Shown here piece after piece: positions 15,414-25,865 of a stretch of 64,000 nt of DNA. The notes beneath the pieces were generated by a model that did not search any database, was not told where the DNA came from, and saw only the letters and a program-made list of their open reading frames with translations. The first letter of the stretch is position 1. Every line of letters begins with the position of its first letter. The stretch spans positions 1 to 64,000 of the forward strand of contig JAETOJ010000007.1 of NCBI GenBank assembly GCA_021768085.1. Reading direction: 5' to 3'. The DNA is from Bacillota bacterium. Lineage in GTDB: Bacteria; Bacillota; Clostridia; Oscillospirales; Oscillospiraceae. Made by a program: the position numbers and the translations under genes.

Positions 15414-16574
15414 ATGCTTCATTTGCTTCTGGCCGTTATTTATCTCTCGTTTATCAGTCTGGGCTTGCCTGACGCCCTGCTGGGTTCGGCGTGGCCGACC
15501 ATGTACGGCGAGTTTGGTGTTCCGGTCTCGTACGCGGGGGTCATTTCTATGATTATCGCGGTGGGGACAATTGTCTCCAGCCTGCAAAGCGACCGGCTCA
15601 CACGAACGCTGGGTACGGGAAAGGTGACAGCCATCAGCGTAGGCATGACGGCGGCGGCCATCTTTGGATTTTCCGTCAGCCACTCCTTCTGGACGCTGTG
15701 CCTGTGGGCGGTGCCCTACGGCCTGGGGGCGGGCAGCGTGGATGCGGCGCTGAACAACTATGTGGCGCTCCACTACGCCAGCCGGCACATGAGCTGGCTC
15801 CACTGTATGTGGGGAGTGGGGGCCTCTCTGGGGCCGTACATCATGGAGTATGCCCTCACGGCTGGAGGCGGCTGGAATATGGGCTACCGATATATTGCCC
15901 TGCTTCAGGTTGTGCTGACGGCGGTTCTGGTGCTGAGCCTCCCCCTTTGGAAAACCCCGGCGGAGGATACGGCGGGAGGCGGGAACCCGGCGCTGCCCCT
16001 GGGCCAAATCCTCCGGATTCCCGGAGCAAAAGCGGTTATGGTGACCTTTTTCTGCTACTGCGCCGTAGAGCAGACCGCGGGCCTGTGGGCCAGCAGCTAT
16101 CTGGCGCTGCACAAGGGCGTTCCGGCGGAGACCGCGGCCGGCTTTGCCAGCCTGTTTTTTATCGGCATCACGGCAGGCCGGGCGCTGAGCGGTTTTTTGA
16201 CCATGAAGCTGAGCGACAGCCGGATGGTTCGGCTGGGGCAGGGGATCATCGCGGTGGGGATCGCCGCCTTCCTGCTGCCGCTGGGGGAGTACGCCGCCCT
16301 GGCGGGGCTGCTCCTCATCGGCCTTGGCTGCGCGCCCATCTACCCCTGCATCATCCACTCCACGCCCGCCCACTTCGGAGCGGAAAAATCCCAGGCGATC
16401 ATCGGCGTCCAGATGGCCAGCGCCTACATGGGCACCTGCCTGATGCCGCCCCTGTTCGGTCTGATCGCCAACCACATCACGGTATCGCTGTTCCCGTTCT
16501 ATCTGCTGGCGATTCTGATCCTGATGGTGTTCATGCACGAGGCACTGCTGAAAAGCAGTGGAAACGGGGCCTAA
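15414..16574 (+). CDS. MFS transporter
   Basis: This is 386 residues with about twelve hydrophobic segments in a fucose/glucose-permease-like MFS arrangement. Features include SFISLGLPDALLGSAWPTMY in helix 1 and SDRLTRTLGTGKV in the 2-3 loop. The start follows CAGGGAGGG. It is convergent with the GH2 gene, the two stops being 16 bp apart. Sugar or small-metabolite uptake or efflux is likely; the substrate is not readable. Confidence 0.85.
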   Translation: MLHLLLAVIYLSFISLGLPDALLGSAWPTMYGEFGVPVSYAGVISMIIAVGTIVSSLQSDRLTRTLGTGKVTAISVGMTAAAIFGFSVSHSFWTLCLWAVPYGLGAGSVDAALNNYVALHYASRHMSWLHCMWGVGASLGPYIMEYALTAGGGWNMGYRYIALLQVVLTAVLVLSLPLWKTPAEDTAGGGNPALPLGQILRIPGAKAVMVTFFCYCAVEQTAGLWASSYLALHKGVPAETAAGFASLFFIGITAGRALSGFLTMKLSDSRMVRLGQGIIAVGIAAFLLPLGEYAALAGLLLIGLGCAPIYPCIIHSTPAHFGAEKSQAIIGVQMASAYMGTCLMPPLFGLIANHITVSLFPFYLLAILILMVFMHEALLKSSGNGA

Positions 16575-16589
16575 AAGTGCCTTCCCGGC

Positions 16590-19500
16590 CTAACGGCACC
16601 GGGTATATTCTGCGATGGCGTCGATGAGCCGATCTGTCCACACGTCCACATCATGCTGCACCGCGCCGGTGAGGGCGGCGAAGCTCTCCAGCTGGGTGAG
16701 CAGCTCGTCCAGCTCCGCCCGGCGGCCGGGATCCGCGATCTGCCCGCTCAGCGCCCGCAGCTCCAGGGAGAGCCGATCCAGCTGGGTCTTGTCCGGCGGG
16801 GTGGTCATGTCTTTGGGCAGCACCCGCAGCACCTGCCGGGCCCGGATGCCGCCCGGGTTGGCCGCGCCGGGGCAGAACAGCGTGCCCTCCACCAGGTAGT
16901 CCCCGGGCTGATCCGGACGGTAGGAGCTGCACAGCCACACCACGTCCGCCTCCTGGCAGCTGCCGTCCGCCAGGGTGACCGCCACGTGTTCCGGGAGCGC
17001 CGCCCGTTCCAGCGCCCGCTTCAGGGCGGTGCCGAACCGCACCGGGCAGACGGGCCGCTCCTCCGCGGCGGCGATGAGGGGGCAGTCGTACAGTGCCAGC
17101 CGGGAGATGCTGGCGGCGTTGGAGTCACCGGTGTGCATCATGGCCCAGTCCACCACCAGCCGGAGGAAGCGGACGGGCCGGGGCGGGAAGGCAAACAGCT
17201 TGTCCTCCCCGGCGGCGTCCTCCGCCCATTCACGGCGGCAGACCTCCTCAAACTGCGCCCCGTCCAGGCTGGTGGACAGCGAGGCCCGCAAAATCGCCCC
17301 CCGGGTGCTATCCCGCCGGGCCCCGCACAGCAGGGCGCATACCTCCCGTGCTGACCGCAGCTCGATCTCCACCCACTGGGGCAGGCGCTGGGCCCGATCC
17401 AGATAGTTGGTCTGCCAATAGCCGTCGGGGCTGCCGTCCAGCATTCGGGCGGGGGGATGATCCGGATGGCTGCTCTGAGCGGAAACCCTGGCGCCGTCCA
17501 GGGGGAGAGGGCGGGCCTGGGCCTCCCCCACCCGGACGGCTACGCTGTGGGTAAAGCGGGAGTTCTCGTCCCAGCAGACGGCGGTGAGCCTGGCCACCCC
17601 CGCCCCGACGGCCTGAGCGCGGCCCGCCCCGTCTACCCGCAGTACGGACGGATGATCCGAGTAGAATTCCACCCGCTTTCCCTCCGGCTGCCGGCAGGGG
17701 CCCCGGCTGTCGAAAAACGCCACGGCATAGTCGGCCTGCCCGCCTACGTCCAGCGCGGTCTCGCCCCTGAGCCGGATTGCCGTCAGATCCAGCGGCGGCA
17801 GGCAGGGCCGTAGGGCCTCCGGCTCCAGCGCCGCCTCCGGCTGGAAGGCCTCGCTGCCCACATAGCGGTAAATGGCGGCCAGCAGCGCCCGGGAGGCGGG
17901 GTCGTCCTTTCCCAGCAGATCCACGGTGGACACAAACAGCCGCCCCGGCCCCACCCTGGCCTCCAGCAGCAGGGCCAGCCGGTCGGGCAGGTCGATGGAG
18001 GCGATGGGCTGGACGATGGGCCGCAGATCGGCGGGAAATTCGTTGAGCAACAGGCCCCGGGCGTTTTGCAGCGGCCCGAACCACTGCCAGTCCCCGAAGC
18101 AGTCCGTGGGGAAATCGGTAAACAATGGGTGATTTTCATCCACAAAAATACCCAGAGAATAGCCATTCGAGTCAGCGGTGTGGAACATGGGGCTCCAGAA
18201 GTCGGGCCGGAAGGACACGACCCAGCTGCGGGGCAGAGCGGCGGCGGTGCCCTCGGAGATCACCAGCACCGTTTTGCCCTCCGCCAGGGCCCGCTCCGCC
18301 TGCCTGTCATAGGCACGGCACAGCACCACGCCCTCCGGCACGGCCGGGGCGGGTCCCGCCGGGTACAGCCACAGGGGGTAGTCGTTGACGCCGGGGGAGA
18401 GGGGGGCGTCATATGCCCCCTCCAGGGACAGGATCAGGCGAGTCTGGCAGGGGGCGGACAGCCGGGGCAGCTCCGTCTCAATGGTGCCCAGCCGGGTGAC
18501 GCCGCCCTGGGGGACGGTATGGGCCGGGAGGCTGCCTCGGGCCAGCACCGTGCCCCGGTCGTCCTCCAGCGTCCAGGACAGGGCCAGCTCCGCCGGGGCG
18601 GGGGAGTAGTTGGACACCAGGATTTCTGCCGTCAAAGCGTCCCCGCCCTCCCACACGAACCGGGGCAGACGGGCCAGCACCGCCAGCTCGCAGCAGGAGC
18701 GGCGGAAGTCCTCGGGGGCAATGGCCTCCTTGCGCTCCAAAAAGCAGTCCAGCAGCCCCACCAGGGCGGTGCCCTGGCCGGGGAAGTCCTGGAGGCCCAG
18801 CAGCAGGAACCCCCCGGAGCCCGGCGTGCGCAGATAGGACTCCGCGAAGCGGCGGTACAGCATGGCGGCCAGCTTTCCGGTGGCTCGGTGGAAGTCGGCC
18901 GCCCGATCCGCCAGCCCCGCCTGGGCCAGGATGCTCCGGAAGTGCTCCAGATTCCGGGGGCGCAGAAGGCAGCCGTCATAGGCGGGCAGCTCCCGGTCGT
19001 AGTCCGGGTACACCTGGAGTTGGCCCACCTCGTGGCCGGTGATGGGGACGGGGGCGGCCTGGACGGCCTCGGAGTAGTCCCAGTCGGTGCGGGGCTCCGT
19101 CAGGGGCAGATAGTCCTGCTCCAGCCACTTGGAGGCGAAATCGGCGGAGGGGGGATAGGTGCTGTGCCCCGCGATGTCGGAGTACAGCAGATCGGGCTCC
19201 AGCCCCTTGCAGAACTTCAGGAACTCCTCGTAGTAGTAAAATCCAATGCGCTCCTCGTTGCCCAGGGCGAACATGACGAAGGAGGGGGAGTTGCAGTACT
19301 CCGCGAAAATGCGCCGGGTGTCTCCCTCATAATAGCGCACGTCGGCGTCGTCCCCCTGGGCGATGTCGCCGAACATCCGCCGCCCCCAGTGGGGCAGCTC
19401 CACGTAGAGGTACAGCCCCAGCCGGTCGGCGGCCTGGAAGGCGGCCTTTGGAGGGATCCAGGTGTGGAAGCGGGCATGGTTCAGGCCGTAGTCCTTGTAG

Positions 19501-20525
19501 ATCCGGAACACCCGCAGCCAGTCCTCCAGCCCCATGGGGGCGTACCCGGTTTTGGGGAAGATGGCGCAGTTGATCTCCCCCCGGAGCTGGGTGGGCCGGC
19601 CGTTGATGAAGAACTGCCGCCCGCCCTGGTTCTCCCCGGTGGTGAAGGAGCGCATCCCGAAGTCCTCCGAATGGGCATCCCGGAGCGCCCCGCCGGCATA
19701 GACCTGTGCCTCCATGCGGTACAGATTGGGGTGGAATTCGTCCCACAGCAGGGGGCGCTCCCCCATGTCGTGGAGGAGGTGGAGGACGGCGGTAGTTTCT
19801 CCGGTTGCAAAGCGGAACCCGGCGCGCTGGGGGGCCGTCTTGCGAACCGGCTGATCCGTGTTCCAGCTCTCCGCCTGGAGGATGACCTCCCCCCGCAGTT
19901 CCTCCGCCCCGTCCAGCCGGGTCAGCGTCACCTCCGCCCGAACAGCATGGCGGCTCACATCGGGCCGCAGCCGGAGGGCGGAAACGGACAGGGCCGGGGG
20001 CGACTCCAGCCGCAGGGCCCCCACCACCCCGTTCCAGTTGGTCTGGCCGTGCTCGGTGAGCTGGTGGCACCAGGCCTCCCCCTCCCACAGGGTGGAGTAC
20101 ATGGCGTAGGGCATCCCGTCGGAGGAGTTGTCCACCTCCACCGTGAGGGTGTGGGTATGTCCCGGGCGGCACAGGGCCGTCAGGTCATAGCGGTGGGGGG
20201 TGGTATAGCTGCGCTGCTGTTCGCCCGCGGACTGGCCGTCCACCCACACTCGGGTCTTTTTCGTCCGCTCCAGATAGAGCCGCACCGGCCTGCCCGCCCA
20301 CTCCGCCGGGACGGCGATCTCCCGCCGGTAGACGGCGGGGCCGGTGTAGGTATAGTCCCGGTTCAGGTGCCGGGAGGTGAACTTGTCCGTGTTGTCCAGG
20401 CCCTTGCGGTTTTCGTCCATGGTGCCGGGGAGGAGAACCGTTTCCCGGTGGAAAACGGCGTCCTCCGCCGGGCCCATGGCGAACTGCCAGGGGCCGGACA
20501 GATCAAACATAAAGCAGCTACTCAT
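16590..20525 (-). CDS. Very long GH2-family glycoside hydrolase
   Basis: This is a 1311-residue cytoplasmic enzyme without a signal peptide. The order is a jelly-roll sugar-binding domain (about 1-185), an immunoglobulin-like domain (about 190-300), a TIM barrel (about 305-600) with HARFHTWIPPKAAFQAADRL, the acid/base motif FALGNEE (Glu about 423) and a candidate nucleophile in GHEVGQ (about 497). Beta-domains follow, then a Big-2-like segment (about 930-1010) and an F5/8C-type carbohydrate-binding region (about 1040-1165). Typical GH2 enzymes have 600-1050 residues. The substrate (beta-galactoside, glucuronide or galacturonide) is not decided by the motifs. It is monocistronic between the clpE terminator and the convergent MFS gene. 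Confidence 0.8.
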   Translation of the reverse strand: MSSCFMFDLSGPWQFAMGPAEDAVFHRETVLLPGTMDENRKGLDNTDKFTSRHLNRDYTYTGPAVYRREIAVPAEWAGRPVRLYLERTKKTRVWVDGQSAGEQQRSYTTPHRYDLTALCRPGHTHTLTVEVDNSSDGMPYAMYSTLWEGEAWCHQLTEHGQTNWNGVVGALRLESPPALSVSALRLRPDVSRHAVRAEVTLTRLDGAEELRGEVILQAESWNTDQPVRKTAPQRAGFRFATGETTAVLHLLHDMGERPLLWDEFHPNLYRMEAQVYAGGALRDAHSEDFGMRSFTTGENQGGRQFFINGRPTQLRGEINCAIFPKTGYAPMGLEDWLRVFRIYKDYGLNHARFHTWIPPKAAFQAADRLGLYLYVELPHWGRRMFGDIAQGDDADVRYYEGDTRRIFAEYCNSPSFVMFALGNEERIGFYYYEEFLKFCKGLEPDLLYSDIAGHSTYPPSADFASKWLEQDYLPLTEPRTDWDYSEAVQAAPVPITGHEVGQLQVYPDYDRELPAYDGCLLRPRNLEHFRSILAQAGLADRAADFHRATGKLAAMLYRRFAESYLRTPGSGGFLLLGLQDFPGQGTALVGLLDCFLERKEAIAPEDFRRSCCELAVLARLPRFVWEGGDALTAEILVSNYSPAPAELALSWTLEDDRGTVLARGSLPAHTVPQGGVTRLGTIETELPRLSAPCQTRLILSLEGAYDAPLSPGVNDYPLWLYPAGPAPAVPEGVVLCRAYDRQAERALAEGKTVLVISEGTAAALPRSWVVSFRPDFWSPMFHTADSNGYSLGIFVDENHPLFTDFPTDCFGDWQWFGPLQNARGLLLNEFPADLRPIVQPIASIDLPDRLALLLEARVGPGRLFVSTVDLLGKDDPASRALLAAIYRYVGSEAFQPEAALEPEALRPCLPPLDLTAIRLRGETALDVGGQADYAVAFFDSRGPCRQPEGKRVEFYSDHPSVLRVDGAGRAQAVGAGVARLTAVCWDENSRFTHSVAVRVGEAQARPLPLDGARVSAQSSHPDHPPARMLDGSPDGYWQTNYLDRAQRLPQWVEIELRSAREVCALLCGARRDSTRGAILRASLSTSLDGAQFEEVCRREWAEDAAGEDKLFAFPPRPVRFLRLVVDWAMMHTGDSNAASISRLALYDCPLIAAAEERPVCPVRFGTALKRALERAALPEHVAVTLADGSCQEADVVWLCSSYRPDQPGDYLVEGTLFCPGAANPGGIRARQVLRVLPKDMTTPPDKTQLDRLSLELRALSGQIADPGRRAELDELLTQLESFAALTGAVQHDVDVWTDRLIDAIAEYTRCR

Positions 20526-20681
20526 AACAGAACCGCCTTTCTGCCGTTGTTGTCTGGTTTGGCTCTATTATACGGAGGAGGCTGCTTCCCGTCAAGAAAA
20601 GAAGGCAAGGTTTTCACACGGCAGGGCGCTGTCAGGACGGATCCTTCAGCGGGCAGGGCTGATGCTGCGATGATCCGGGCA

Positions 20682-20723
20682 AAAACCGGCAGCATGGGCG
20701 GATATTCCGTCCATGCTGCCGGT
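20682..20723 (-). terminator. Terminator of the clpE-like gene
   Basis: A 17-bp stem (20687-20703 with 20707-20723, one GU pair) has a three-base loop and is followed by five T residues on the minus strand. Confidence 0.9.
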
Positions 20724-20756
20724 TATTTCTGTGATGTCTTGTCCGGCCCGCCCCGC

Positions 20757-23324
20757 TCAGTCGGTGGTGATATCCAGCGTCTCCCCGTCGGCGGACAGCC
20801 GGATCATCGTGACGGGGTCGGCGTACCGCTGGATCAGCTTGGCGGCAATGGGATCCTCCAGATCCTTCTGAATCTGGCGGCGCAGGTTCCGGGCCCCGTA
20901 GGCCGCGGAGTAGGATTTCTTCACCAGGTAGTCCAGCACGCTGTCGTCGTAGGAGAAAGCGATGTTTTTCTCCTTTAGCACCCCCTCCAGCTCGGACAGC
21001 ATGATCCGGGCGATGTCTTTGAAGTTGTCCTCGGTGAGCTGGTTGAAGTAGACGATCTCGTCCACCCGGTTGATAAACTCGGGCCGCAGGAAGGACTCCA
21101 GCCCCTTCATGGCCTTTTCCTTTCCCAGTTGGTTGGCAGAGCGGTCAAAGCCCAGGGAGCCGCCCTTCACGTCACTGCCGGCGTTGGAGGTCATGACGAT
21201 GACGGTGTTCTCGAAGTTGACCACCTTGCCGTGGGCGTCGGAGATGTGGCCGTCGTCCAGAATTTGCAGCAGCACGTTGAGCACGTCCGGGTGGGCCTTC
21301 TCGATCTCGTCGAACAGCACCACGCAGTAGGGCTTGCGGCGGATCTTCTCGGTGAGCTGGCCCGCGTCGTCATAGCCCACGTACCCCGGGGGGGAGCCGA
21401 TGATCCGGGAGACGGAGTGCTTTTCCATGAACTCGCTCATGTCCAGCCGGATCAGGGACTCGGGGGAGGAGAACAGGTCGGCGGCCAACCGCTTCACCAG
21501 TTCCGTCTTGCCCACGCCGGTGGAGCCCACAAAGATGAAGGACACCGGCTTGTGCTTGGCGGCGATGCCCACCCGCCCCCGGCGGATGGCGTTGGATACG
21601 GCGTTCACCGCGTCGTCCTGGCCCACAATATGCTCCTTGAGCCGCTGATCCAGCTTGGCCAGCCGCTCGAACTCCTGCTCCTGAATGGAGGTGGCGGGGA
21701 TTTTCGTCCACAGCTCGATGACCTTGGCCAGGTGGGCGGCGGTGAGGGGGGGATCCCCCTTGGCGGCCAGGGCGTCCCGCTCCCCGGCCAGTTGGGCCTG
21801 CTTGCTTTTCAGCTCCGCCAGCCGCTGGTAGGCCTTGTCGTTGGCGGCGGCCTGCACCGCCTGCTTGTCGGCGGTGACCACGGCCAGCTTGTCGGTGAGC
21901 TCCGCGATCTGCTTCCGGCGGCCCTCCTGCCGCTCCTGGAAAGCGGGGTCGTCCCGGTTGGGGGCCTCCGCGTCGTCCCGGCTCACGGCGGTCTCCAGCG
22001 TCTCCCGCTGGCGCTTAATGCGCTGCTCTTGCTTTTGCAGCTCCTGGAGCTTGGGGTCGTTCTGCCCCCCGGTGGAGGCCAGCACCAGCTCCATCTCCTT
22101 GGCGTAGTCGGCCAGTTCGTTGTCGATGGCGGCCATCCGGGCCAGATCCTTGTTGTGGAGGTTCACGTCGGAGGACGCCTCGTCGATGAGGTCGATAGCC
22201 TTGTCCGGCAGGTAGCGGTCGGTGATGTACCGCTCGCTCATGGTGACTGCCTGACGGCAGATGTCCGGGCTGATGGTGACGTGGTGGAAGGACTCGTAGT
22301 AAGGGGCGATGCCCTTCAGAATCTCCACCGAGTCGTCGATGGAGGGCTCCTCCACGATGACGGGCTGGAACCGGCGCTCCAGGGCGGAGTCCTTCTCGAT
22401 GTATTTGCGGTACTCGGTGAGGGTGGTGGCGCCGATGACCTGGATCTCCCCCCGGCTCAGGGCGGGCTTGAGGATGTTGGCGGCGTTCATGGAGCCCTCC
22501 GCGTCCCCGGCGCCCACGATGGAGTGCACCTCGTCGATGACCAGGATGATGTTGCCCAGCTTCTTCACCTCGTCAATGAGGCCCTTCATGCGGCTCTCGA
22601 ACTGGCCGCGGAACTGGGTGCCCGCCACCAGGGCGGTGAGATCCAGCAGATAGACCTCCTTGTCCAGCAGCTTGTAGGGCACGTCCCGGTCACAGATGCG
22701 CTGGGCCAGCCCCTCGGCGATGGCGGTCTTGCCCACGCCGGGGTCGCCGATGAGGCAGGGGTTATTCTTCTGCCGCCGGTTCAGGATCTGGATGGTGCGC
22801 TCGATCTCGTTGGAGCGGCCCACGATCCGATCCAGCTTGCCCTCCTGGGCCTTTCGGGTGAGGGAGATGCAGTAGTTCTCCAGGAACTTCCGCTTGGGGC
22901 TCTGGCCCCGGTCGTTTTTGGCGGCGGTCTTGTCCTCCTTGGCGGCCCCACCCCGCTGGATGGGATCCCGGTCGGGGGCGCTGTCCGACGCGCCGCCAAA
23001 CAGCTTGCTCAGGAAGGGGAAGGTGGCAGTGCGGCCCTCATCCTCCTCATCGTCCTCGCCGGCGTCGCTGTCACCCTCGTCGGCGGGGGTGAGGCCCTCT
23101 GGCTCCTCCGCGCCGCCGAAGGCGGACATCATCTCGGTGGAGATGGACTCCAAATCCTCGTCGGAGATGCCCATCTTCTTCATCATATCGTCCACCGGCT
23201 TGATGCCCAGCTCCCGGGCGCACTTCAGGCACAGGCCCTCGTTTTTCGTCTCGCCGCCCTCAATTTTTGTTATAAAGACCACCGCCACGTTTTTCTGGCA
23301 GCGGGTGCACATGGTTGGCCGCAT
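20757..23324 (-). CDS. clpE: ClpE-like AAA+ unfoldase with N-terminal zinc finger
   Basis: This is an 855-residue Clp/Hsp100 ATPase that unfolds substrates for ClpP. The N-terminus has a zinc finger (CTRCQ...CLKCAREL, residues 6-41) in place of the double Clp-N repeat, as in ClpE. An acidic linker (about 70-130) leads to D1 with GDPGVGKT and the [10 protein letters not shown] Walker B region. A long coiled-coil middle domain (about 400-520) precedes D2 with [18 protein letters not shown] and the arginine-rich end. The start follows AAAGGAG. No ctsR or mcsB lies beside it, and no CtsR-type heptad repeat was seen in 23325-23480. The middle domain is longer and more charged than in standard ClpC. 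Confidence 0.88.
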   Translation of the reverse strand: MRPTMCTRCQKNVAVVFITKIEGGETKNEGLCLKCARELGIKPVDDMMKKMGISDEDLESISTEMMSAFGGAEEPEGLTPADEGDSDAGEDDEEDEGRTATFPFLSKLFGGASDSAPDRDPIQRGGAAKEDKTAAKNDRGQSPKRKFLENYCISLTRKAQEGKLDRIVGRSNEIERTIQILNRRQKNNPCLIGDPGVGKTAIAEGLAQRICDRDVPYKLLDKEVYLLDLTALVAGTQFRGQFESRMKGLIDEVKKLGNIILVIDEVHSIVGAGDAEGSMNAANILKPALSRGEIQVIGATTLTEYRKYIEKDSALERRFQPVIVEEPSIDDSVEILKGIAPYYESFHHVTISPDICRQAVTMSERYITDRYLPDKAIDLIDEASSDVNLHNKDLARMAAIDNELADYAKEMELVLASTGGQNDPKLQELQKQEQRIKRQRETLETAVSRDDAEAPNRDDPAFQERQEGRRKQIAELTDKLAVVTADKQAVQAAANDKAYQRLAELKSKQAQLAGERDALAAKGDPPLTAAHLAKVIELWTKIPATSIQEQEFERLAKLDQRLKEHIVGQDDAVNAVSNAIRRGRVGIAAKHKPVSFIFVGSTGVGKTELVKRLAADLFSSPESLIRLDMSEFMEKHSVSRIIGSPPGYVGYDDAGQLTEKIRRKPYCVVLFDEIEKAHPDVLNVLLQILDDGHISDAHGKVVNFENTVIVMTSNAGSDVKGGSLGFDRSANQLGKEKAMKGLESFLRPEFINRVDEIVYFNQLTEDNFKDIARIMLSELEGVLKEKNIAFSYDDSVLDYLVKKSYSAAYGARNLRRQIQKDLEDPIAAKLIQRYADPVTMIRLSADGETLDITTD

Positions 23325-23480
23325 GATATCGCTCCTTTCGGGGAAACAGATCGGGGTTTTTCGCGGATGATGCGCAGTTTGGCAGTACCATATCAGATAA
23401 ATATGAACACGTCATGAATTTTAGAGTGGTAATTTTCCGCGGGGCAGGGAAAATCCCGGCGTTTTTCCGGGGCAGGGGGA

Positions 23481-24167
23481 TCAATTCGGCAGTTCGCCCA
23501 GCAGCGCCCACAGCCGATCCACCGTGAACAGGGACAGCACCGGTGTGTCCGGATGGGCGGGGACGATCCCGCACAGTTGGCCCAACCACACCAGAACAAT
23601 CGTCAGCAGCGCTCCTTTGATCAGTCCAAAGATCAGCCCCCCCGCCAGGTTCACCTCGGACAGCAGGGGCAGCTTGAAGGCCATGTCCAGGGCGTGGCTG
23701 GCCAGGAACCAGGCCAGCTGTACCACCAGGAACACAATGGCGAACAGCAGGGCCCGGGCAATGCCCCCCGCCAGATAGTTGGCCAAGGCGTCCACCGGGG
23801 TGGCCCAGTGCTCCTCCTCCACCGCCTTCTGCTCCACTCCCTCCTGTAGGAAGGTGGAGAAGCCCTCGAACAGGCCGTTTTCCTCCACGGAGGCAAACAG
23901 CTCCTCCAGGGTGTAGCCTGGGCCGGGTTCCTCCTCGTCGTCGGTGATCACGGGCTGGGGAGCCACCTTCTGAAAGCTCTGGGCGATGATGGGACGGATG
24001 ATGTTGGCCACCGGCGGGGAGAATTTGTCGGCGATAAACTGGGCCGCGAAAAAGGCCACAAACACCGCCGCCAGCCCACACAGGGACAGCACCAGCCCCT
24101 TGGTGGCGCCGCGCCACGCAAAAAAGGCCAGCAGGGCAATAATTACGATATCAAATAGGAATGTCAT
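23481..24167 (-). CDS. CvpA-family membrane protein
   Basis: This is 228 residues from the ATG at 24167, which follows GGAGG; an upstream frame extension is not needed. It has an N-terminal hydrophobic pair (FLFDIVIIALLAFFAWRGAT then KGLVLSLCGL), an acidic extracellular loop (about 85-130), two more helices (IARALLFAIVFLVVQLAWFL and GLIFGLIKGALLTIVLVWL), and a short tail. CvpA proteins are linked to colicin V production and envelope functions, but the mechanism is open. It lies 59 bp after the DUF5711 gene in one transcript. Confidence 0.8.
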   Translation of the reverse strand: MTFLFDIVIIALLAFFAWRGATKGLVLSLCGLAAVFVAFFAAQFIADKFSPPVANIIRPIIAQSFQKVAPQPVITDDEEEPGPGYTLEELFASVEENGLFEGFSTFLQEGVEQKAVEEEHWATPVDALANYLAGGIARALLFAIVFLVVQLAWFLASHALDMAFKLPLLSEVNLAGGLIFGLIKGALLTIVLVWLGQLCGIVPAHPDTPVLSLFTVDRLWALLGELPN

Positions 24168-24226
24168 AGAATCCTCCTTCTCCCGCGTGCCGGCGGGAAC
24201 CCCCAAAAGAAGATAAATAGGTAACG

Positions 24227-25405
24227 TCAGGGGATGTAAAATCCCGCACTTTCCGCCGAGATCAGGATGGCGGAGCCATCCGGCATCAGCAGGACGATCC
24301 GGGCGCCTTTGGTGCCCCTAAGAGAGCTATACAGCTCCAGCTCCTGGGTGTAGATATCCAGCCGGTCGCCGGTGAGGACGGCCACATACCGCCCCGCCGC
24401 CGAGATGGACATGACCTGTTCGTTGAGGGGCAGGGAGCGGCGGGTTCCGTCCTGATCCACCACCAACAGCTCCGTCTGGCTGCCCGCCCGGTATTTGCCC
24501 AGCAGGGCGGCGGCGAAGCCGTCTCCGCTGAGGGTGTAGCGCCGCAGGTATTTGTCCGGCCAGTCGGCGGTGACGGTATTGCCGTCGTGATCGCTGATGG
24601 TGAGCCCCCGGTCGCTGAGCACCCACACCGCCCCGGCGGTGTGCCGCAGATCCAGGGCCACGCCGCCCCCCAGGGAGGCGGACACGTCCGACTGATAGCT
24701 TCCGCTGGCGTAGTTCATGGCGTACAGCTCCAGCCCGGTGGCAAAGACGCCGTCCCGCTGGCCTACGGTGAGGGTGGCCAGAGTGTGCCCATTGTCGGAC
24801 AGGGCGGCGTCCATCACGAAGGCGGAGGTGAGGTTGATGCTCATCACCGGCTCATAGGAGGCGTTATACACCGTCACTTTGCCCCGGTAGCTCCCCGCCT
24901 GGGTGACCACCGTGAGCTGGCCGTTTTTGTTGAGCCGGGCGGACAGGATGCCCTCCAGATCCTCTGCCGACCAGACCAGGGATCGCTGGCCCAATATGTA
25001 TAGGGAGCTGCCTCCCGCGTCGTATACCACCGCCAGGGAGCCGTTGGAGGTGACTACGGGGTGCTCCATGCTGACCTGCTGGTTGATGTACCGAGTGCCA
25101 CTGCCGGAGTACAGGGAGATGGTGTTCTGGGAGCACACCAATAGATCCCCGTCCAGGGCGGCAAAGATGCAGTTGAGATCGCCGTCGTAGTGGAAAGACT
25201 CCGCCTGGCCACTGTCGCTTCGGGTGAGGGAGCGGTAATGGAACCAGCGCTTCACGCTGTCCAGGTTGAGCTGATCCCGGAAGGCCACCAGCACCACCAG
25301 AGACACCCCCACCGCCAGCACCATTAGGGTGGCGATGAGCCGCACCAGAAAGCCGGACAGCCGGGAAGCCGGTTTCTTTTGCTGTTTTTGGGTTTGATCG
25401 TCCAT
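24227..25405 (-). CDS. DUF5711 membrane-anchored beta-propeller protein
   Basis: This is 392 residues: a Lys/Gln-rich cytoplasmic start, one membrane helix (about 20-43, LIATLMVLAVGVSLVVLVAF), then a secreted repeat domain of strand-turn units such as ISLYSGSGTRYINQQ, LYILGQRSLVWSAED and RLDIYTQELELY, typical of a PQQ/WD-like propeller. The family is widespread in Clostridia with no assigned role. Spacing to the GNAT gene (14 bp) and to cvpA (59 bp) indicates one operon running from truA. Confidence 0.8.
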   Translation of the reverse strand: MDDQTQKQQKKPASRLSGFLVRLIATLMVLAVGVSLVVLVAFRDQLNLDSVKRWFHYRSLTRSDSGQAESFHYDGDLNCIFAALDGDLLVCSQNTISLYSGSGTRYINQQVSMEHPVVTSNGSLAVVYDAGGSSLYILGQRSLVWSAEDLEGILSARLNKNGQLTVVTQAGSYRGKVTVYNASYEPVMSINLTSAFVMDAALSDNGHTLATLTVGQRDGVFATGLELYAMNYASGSYQSDVSASLGGGVALDLRHTAGAVWVLSDRGLTISDHDGNTVTADWPDKYLRRYTLSGDGFAAALLGKYRAGSQTELLVVDQDGTRRSLPLNEQVMSISAAGRYVAVLTGDRLDIYTQELELYSSLRGTKGARIVLLMPDGSAILISAESAGFYIP

Positions 25406-25418
25406 AGAACCCCCGCCG

Positions 25419-25865
25419 TCACAGTGTCTTGGATAGGTAGATCATATCAATGAGCTGCACGCCGCCCTCAAAGATGGGATGATCGTAGTTGTCAGTGAAG
25501 AAATTGGCCGCCACGTGGGAGCGTCGAAAGCCGCAGACCTCATAGAAGGGGAGGGTGAGGGGACTGTTCCCGGTGCCCACCAGCAGACGGGCGTACCGGC
25601 CCTGATAGGTTTCACAGAGAAAGTCCACCATCCGCTGCCCATAGCCCCGGCGCTGGCAGTCGGGAGCCACCGCCAGATTCTTCAGCTCCAGGGTGCCGTC
25701 CCCCTCATCGGTGACGACGCACACGGCCCGGACGGCCCCACCCTCCTCCAGGGCGTACATGATCCCCCGCTCCAGGTAGCGGTCGATCATGTCCTCCTGC
25801 TCGTCCCCCAGCAGAAGGAGGGACAAATACTGTTTTTTATTGTTCTTGATCTCGAAAATGTTCAC
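25419..25865 (-). CDS. GNAT-family N-acetyltransferase
   Basis: This is 148 residues from a GTG start at 25865. The acetyl-CoA motif RRGYGQRMVDFL is at about residues 71-82, preceded by LELKNLAVAPDCQ, and the C-terminal strands contain FYEVCGFRRSHVA. The GTG overlaps a TGA by the GTGA pattern, but that TGA belongs to a second copy of the truA 3' end, not to the functional truA. Translational coupling to truA was therefore probably broken by the insertion upstream. The substrate is unknown. Confidence 0.85.
   Translation of the reverse strand: MNIFEIKNNKKQYLSLLLLGDEQEDMIDRYLERGIMYALEEGGAVRAVCVVTDEGDGTLELKNLAVAPDCQRRGYGQRMVDFLCETYQGRYARLLVGTGNSPLTLPFYEVCGFRRSHVAANFFTDNYDHPIFEGGVQLIDMIYLSKTL

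Noticed and set aside
18066-20978. Very long open frame antisense to the GH2 gene, and similar ones antisense to clpE (21129-23417), the EAL gene (32673-34847), guaA (49825-51186) and dnaE (55010-56695)
   Set aside because: They follow from high third-position GC in the real genes, lack ribosome sites, and are rich in low-complexity Gly/Leu/Val/His/Arg without domains.
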